NCBI GenBank assembly: GCA_035236585.1
Contig: CP141137.1
Span: 9,378,327-9,442,326, forward strand
Reading direction: 5' to 3'
DNA length: 64,000 nt
DNA from: Warburgia ugandensis
Lineage: Eukaryota; Streptophyta; Magnoliopsida; Canellales; Canellaceae
Both the position numbers and the translations under genes were made by a program. The notes beneath the pieces were generated by a model, which ran no database searches, was not told the origin of the DNA, and was given only the letters and a program-made list of their open reading frames with translations. Numbering within the stretch: position 1 is the stretch's first letter; each line of letters starts with the position of its first letter. Of this stretch, positions 59,833 to 64,000 are shown in pieces.

Positions 59833-62800
59833 ATGCTTGGCGGAGATCCCCCGTCCCCGGGCGAATCTCCAACTCCAGCAACCCAAGAAAAATCGGCCAA
59901 TGTTCCTGCCTTCGGCCAATCGGAGGCTTCCACTTCTTCACATGCTGCCGAATCCGAACTTCGCCTCGACAATTTCGATGCCCTGGCAAAAGCGATTTCG
60001 TCGATGCTCGGTGCTTTGATTAAGGATTTCGATTGCAAAGCTGAAACTGTAGCTAGGAGTCAGGATCATCTCATCTTCGGGCTCGATCGTCTCAGTAGTG
60101 GTATTTTCGTCTCTGATTTGTTTCATTAATTTGATCTTATGCTTGTCCTTGTTGCTGGTAAACGAATTTTGAATTATTTCTGAAAATGATAAATTGAGAA
60201 TCTCAAAAAAAGGATTTGTTGATTTATTCAAGGTTTTATTCCTGATATTCAGTAGATAAGGAGAAATGTAAATTTACACCTCAAATTACTGAAGCTGCAA
60301 CTCTGCTTGAAGCTCTACTATTTCATTTATATTAAGTGTTCATTCACCAGTGCCTGGTTCATGGTGCACTAGACATGGTTCTCATTACCCATATGCTATG
60401 AGTAGACATTGTTTTAACAGAAGCATGGGTTTGCCAGGGTAACTTAGCTCAGGCACAGCTGGTAATTTTACAAATTGCGAAATAGATATGAAATAAACTG
60501 GGTTGACTGCCCGGATCTAGAAACACGAACGGCAGACTGAATTGATATGATAGAAACTTCAAGTAAAAAAAAAGAAAAAAGTGTGATTCATTCTTGTACT
60601 TTTTTAATCATCTATACTTATGTTGAGCTTTTGAAGGGGAGCCTTGGCGCAACGGTAAAAGTTGTCGTCATGTGGCCTTGAGGTCACAAGTTCAAGGCGT
60701 GGAATCAGCTTCTTGCAAAATGCAAGGTAAGGCTGTCTACTATAGGCCCTTGTAGTCTGCCCCTTCCCTGGACCCCGCATAGGCGGGAGCTTCGTGCACC
60801 GGGGCTGATGTTGAGCTTTTGTACACTTATTGTTCAAAATTGGCTGACAAACAACTTTGCAGTTGAGATTAGATCATTCCTTTTATCATAGTAATGTAGT
60901 GGAAATGTGAAACAAAGGCAAAGAACGCTGTCTTCACGTCCGACTATTCTTGAAGCCAAAAGAACAAAAAGTATTTCTCTTCAAAATATAACAATAACTA
61001 TCCTTTCTAAGTTACAATGGATGCATTATATACAGGGCCGTGATATATACACCCCTTTTTCTTCCTCGGGCCACCCCTTTTTGTAGAGAGAGATAGAGAG
61101 AGAAAAAGGTTGGTCCAAGTAAGAAAAGGGGTATATATATCATCACTCTCTAGATATTATGCGGACTTGGTTCCATTACTAAATATATCTTTCCTTATTT
61201 GCTAAAAGACAAACTAGAGTCCTTGTGTCTAATGGATAAAAGATTTAGAAACTGTGTGGAGTACGATAGGAAATTGGGAAAGCATTAGATATAAAATAGA
61301 ACTAATAGTAAATACCAAGTCATTCTATGTCAGTCTCCCCACTTGAGAAAATAAACTCATCCTTGATTTATCATTTGAACAATTTGGTTCTTTTGATGCA
61401 TGATACTCAAACAAGTTAGCAACATTGAGTGTTGGAGAAATAGCTATAACCTCTGGAAGATTTATAGCATAACTACATAATGGCTGTAAATCAGTATATC
61501 ATCAAAGTACATAGCTACATAATGGCCAATAAAAGGTTTGAGTACTTGGGTTATCAACCTCATGAAAATACACGGAGTATCCAAAAGCCTAAATGACATA
61601 ACTAGCCATTCATATAGCCCTTCTTTAGTTTTAAAGGCCATTTTCTATTCGTCACCAGGCGTAATCCCTATTTGATGATACCTGCTTCTCAAATCAATTT
61701 TAGGAAAGGCCTTGGATCCCACAAGCATATTGAACGTATCATCTAATGGAGGTATAGAAAACCCATACTTCACTATGATTCTATTTATTGTCCTGCTATA
61801 GATGCATGTTCTCCAATTTACATCTTTCTTTGGTGTTAGAAGGGCAGGTATGACACATAGGCTCATGCTTTCTCTTATCAACCCTTTCTGAAATAAGTAT
61901 TCCACCTTGTCTTGCAAACTTATACTTCTTTTTGGGCTCATTTGATACTGTGGAAGGTTAGGCAAACTAGCCCAGGTGAGATCTATATGGTGTTGGATAT
62001 CCCTCATGTGAGGTAATCCATTAGGAAGATTTTTACTTATGATCTCTTCAAATTCTCTCAATATAGGTTTTAATTTGTTAGACAACTTTATCCTCTCCTT
62101 TAATTATTTGGGCAGCATATCGGTCTGGGCCTCAAAACAGGACGCACCTGCCGGATGAGCAATACTGGAACAGGATTGATCAGTATAAACAAATAATTAA
62201 ATTTACCAAAAAATTGTTAAAAATTCATAAAAATTTCCAAATAAGAGAAAATAATGCAGAAAATTAGGGAAACATCAGCAAATCCCAATTAGTAGGCAAA
62301 ACTACAATAAACAACAAATATCAAACAAATAATCTGGAAAACTAGTATCCATCTCACCAAAAATAGTGGTAATGGGATTGTTTTTGCTTGTTTTTGACTC
62401 TTTTCAGCCTTTTTTTTTGGCAAATAATCCAGGATTTTAGCTTTAGGGTCGTCTTCTTTACTCGAACAAGGGATTTGATGTTGTAGACTCAAAATAACTT
62501 GAAAATCTCTCAAAAGTTTATCCAAATCATGCAAAAACATTACAAACAGAGTCATTTTTGCCTGTCTAGAACTCCATTAAGATGTTTTTCCTTAAAAATG
62601 ACAAGATCAAGGAGAACTGACTTTGTCTTCTTCACTGGAAATGCCATACTAGTTGTAGAAGAGAAATTTTCACAAACTCTTCAAAGTCCGGACAAAATCT
62701 AAGAAAAAATGCAGATGTGCTGTCTTTCTCAATCACTTTCCTTGTCCCACTCGATTAGTTTTGTTTCACATGTGACAACATAGTATAAATGAGCCTTGCA

Positions 62801-63959
62801 TCATTCCTAGAAGAAGGCATGATATTCTAGTCCTTTATCTTCTCTACCTAGAGAGGCTCTCCCAGCCATGATAGCTCAAACATGAAAGCAACAGGCCAAA
62901 TATTTCCATAGCAATGTTAATTAAGAAAAAACAGTTTTGCTTTAACTTGAAGGTGATCCAAGTTGCAGTATTAGAAGTGGATGTGGCACAATGGTGAAAC
63001 AAATGTGAAAATGTTGTGATTAATGAGGACTGCCTTGTTTTGCAGCATTGTTCTAATAGTAGTACCGTGATGCCTCGAAGTGAAGGTAGGAAGTTATAAA
63101 GTTAAGCATTTGTAGGGTAAACATTTTTCGTGATACATGTCTTGTAATCTAAGATGATCCATTTTGAGAATGCAATTCCACTCATCGGAGGCCATATATT
63201 CTTTAGATGTGCATTTCTATGTCAAGACTTAATGGATATTTAAAAAAAAGGGGGCAGCCTAATATGCGGGGTTCGGGGAAGGGGCGGACCACAAAGGGTC
63301 TATAGTACGCAGCCTTTTTACCTTGCATTTTTGCAAGAAGTTGTTTCCCCTCCTTGAACTCGTGACCTCTAGGTCACATGAGGACAATTCTACCATTGTG
63401 CCAAGGCTCTCCTTCACTTCATAGATATTTGTGGCCACAGCGTGGAGAAGATGACCCTGATGGAGATTCAATCCCTTGGGGATTTGAATCTCCAGTGGTA
63501 TCTTTCAACACTGTGTATACTCGGGCTGCGGCTATTATAACCGGCTTGTTTAAAGATGTATATCAATACTGCTGGCCTTTAGCTCGCGAGTTAGGAAAAG
63601 ATGAATATTAATGTCAGAATATCCAGTTGGCTGCCTAGGCTTTATAGTAATTATTTTTTTGTTTTTTGGTAGGAGGAAACTATAACTTCATGTATTTTCT
63701 TCACTCTTGCATTTCATTTTGTTTCTTGTATTCACCTATACCATAGAATTGTAGCTTTTTTGTAATTAACTTTTTCTATTCTTCTTTCTCTTAGAGTTGG
63801 ATAAACTATTGGAAGATGCACCATTGCCATTCATCATGCAACATGCAGCCAAGATATCAGGGGTTCGTAAGAGAGTCTCGTCATTGAATTTGCTTTTAAG
63901 ATCAATACAAAGACGCATTGATAACATAGATCGGATGCTTTCTTCCGGCTCATCACATG
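59833..63959 (+). CDS. Snapin-like protein (BLOC-1/BORC subunit), 5' part of gene
   Basis: Exon 1 is 59833-60100 (89 codons plus one base) and exon 2 is 63795-63959. The junction G|AG restores a glutamate and the frame stays open to a GT donor at 63960, so the gene continues beyond the window. Residues 1-45 are Ser/Pro/Thr-rich and probably disordered. From about 47 ('[20 protein letters not shown]') to 138 ('[13 protein letters not shown]') the sequence is a helical coiled coil that aligns in layout with animal Snapin, including the 'RxRV..LN..L...Q.R' segment. Snapin belongs to BLOC-1 and BORC, complexes acting on endosome and lysosome/vacuole trafficking; a role in plant endomembrane sorting is inferred. 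The start is the first ATG after a pyrimidine-rich leader. Intron 1 (3.7 kb) holds two Au SINEs, a fold-back element, a gypsy remnant and an unrecognised open segment. The Snapin identity is recalled by pattern, not by a search. Confidence 0.75.
60634..60807 (+). mobile_element. Au SINE with perfect 14 bp TSD
   Basis: Very well preserved copy in Snapin-like intron 1, with A box 'ttggcgcaacggtaaaag'. It ends 'caccggggctg' without the T-tail. 'atgttgagcttttg' is identical at 60620-60633 and 60808-60821. Confidence 0.95.
61040..61146. mobile_element. short fold-back element
   Basis: Left 'gtgatatatacacccctttt' and right 'aaaaggggtatatatatcat' (then cac) are inverted copies. Complementarity continues inward ('cctcgggccacc' with 'ggttggtccaag'), with a GA-rich loop. 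No TSD found. Confidence 0.65.
61430..62090 (-). pseudogene. Ty3-gypsy reverse transcriptase remnant
   Basis: Minus strand: '[14 protein letters not shown]', 'LPQYQMSPK', 'KGLIRESMS', 'PALLTPKKD', '[17 protein letters not shown]', '[18 protein letters not shown]', then with frame breaks '[14 protein letters not shown]' and a catalytic YFDD box near 61505. This is the gypsy RT core. Stops and shifts occur after about 61645. Protease, RNase H, integrase and LTRs are not present here. Confidence 0.88.
62091..63206. other. rest of Snapin-like intron 1
   Basis: No recognisable domain or repeat. Confidence 0.4.
63242..63415 (-). mobile_element. Au SINE
   Basis: Minus copy with a small deletion near its 3' end. 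TSD of 15 bp with 2 mismatches ('acttaatggatattt' at 63227-63241; 63416-63430). Confidence 0.92.
63416..63611 (+). pseudogene. unrecognised coding-like fragment
   Basis: Open frame ending TAA at 63609-63611 with non-random composition: '[20 protein letters not shown]', '[10 protein letters not shown]', '[20 protein letters not shown]'. The frame also reads leftward through the pre-insertion side of the SINE target (63207-63241: 'MSRLNGY'), so the Au SINE at 63242-63415 seems to have landed inside it. It could be a gene fragment or retrocopy, or an exon of an overlapping gene; a possible acceptor ('ccacag') ends at 63440. I do not recognise the family. Confidence 0.4.
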
Positions 63960-64000
63960 GTATCTTTGCTTATTTTATAACTTTCTTCATTTCTTTGATG

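Overview
This window is plant nuclear DNA. It has interrupted protein genes with GT-AG introns, tRNA-derived SINEs, LTR and LINE retrotransposon debris, and fold-back MITEs. The recurring SINE matches the angiosperm Au family, and the host genes (an SBT2-type subtilase, a FAR1-related factor, ribosomal protein L41 and a Snapin-like protein) are ordinary flowering-plant genes. Large repeat-filled introns suggest a medium-to-large genome. A magnoliid or other early-diverging angiosperm is possible, but that is only an impression.

Four host genes can be supported. (1) 4606-6455, minus: a 25-codon RPL41 gene, split after codon 4 by a 1.8 kb intron, with a TATA box and telo-boxes upstream. (2) 20884-32798, plus: a ten-exon subtilisin-like serine protease with a deduced length of 840 aa and all catalytic residues present. 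(3) 48244-51630, minus: a FAR1-RELATED SEQUENCE gene with two FAR1 domains, a MULE transposase core, a SWIM zinc finger and a C-terminal zinc knuckle. Three short 3' exons appear to add about 40 residues. (4) 59833 to the right end, plus: the first two coding exons of a Snapin-like (BLOC-1/BORC) gene with a 3.7 kb repeat-filled intron.

The rest is mostly mobile-element sequence. About 25 full or partial Au SINEs occur in both orientations, many with clear target-site duplications (TSDs), and eleven lie between 36.7 and 45.5 kb. Also visible are: an RTE-type LINE fragment at the left edge; a TRIM element at 10067-10520; a 2.1 kb solo LTR at 13804-15922 (TSD GTATG) with tandem repeats upstream of a TATA box; a truncated Ty1-copia element at 34030-36299 (gag and protease remnants, primer site, one LTR); a duplicated L1-like LINE 3' end near 42.4 kb; a second RTE LINE split by a 2.7 kb gypsy-type solo LTR at 53769-56476 (TSD AGGAC); a Ty3-gypsy reverse-transcriptase remnant at 61430-62090; and fold-back MITEs at 7203-7550, 58433-58748 and 61040-61146.

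The four genes show no common pathway or operon-like logic. They are unrelated housekeeping or regulatory genes separated by repeats. I saw no prokaryote-like system, CRISPR array or gene cluster. The least explained items are an unrecognised, conserved-looking open segment at 63416-63611 next to a SINE insertion, and the dense SINE and fold-back content.
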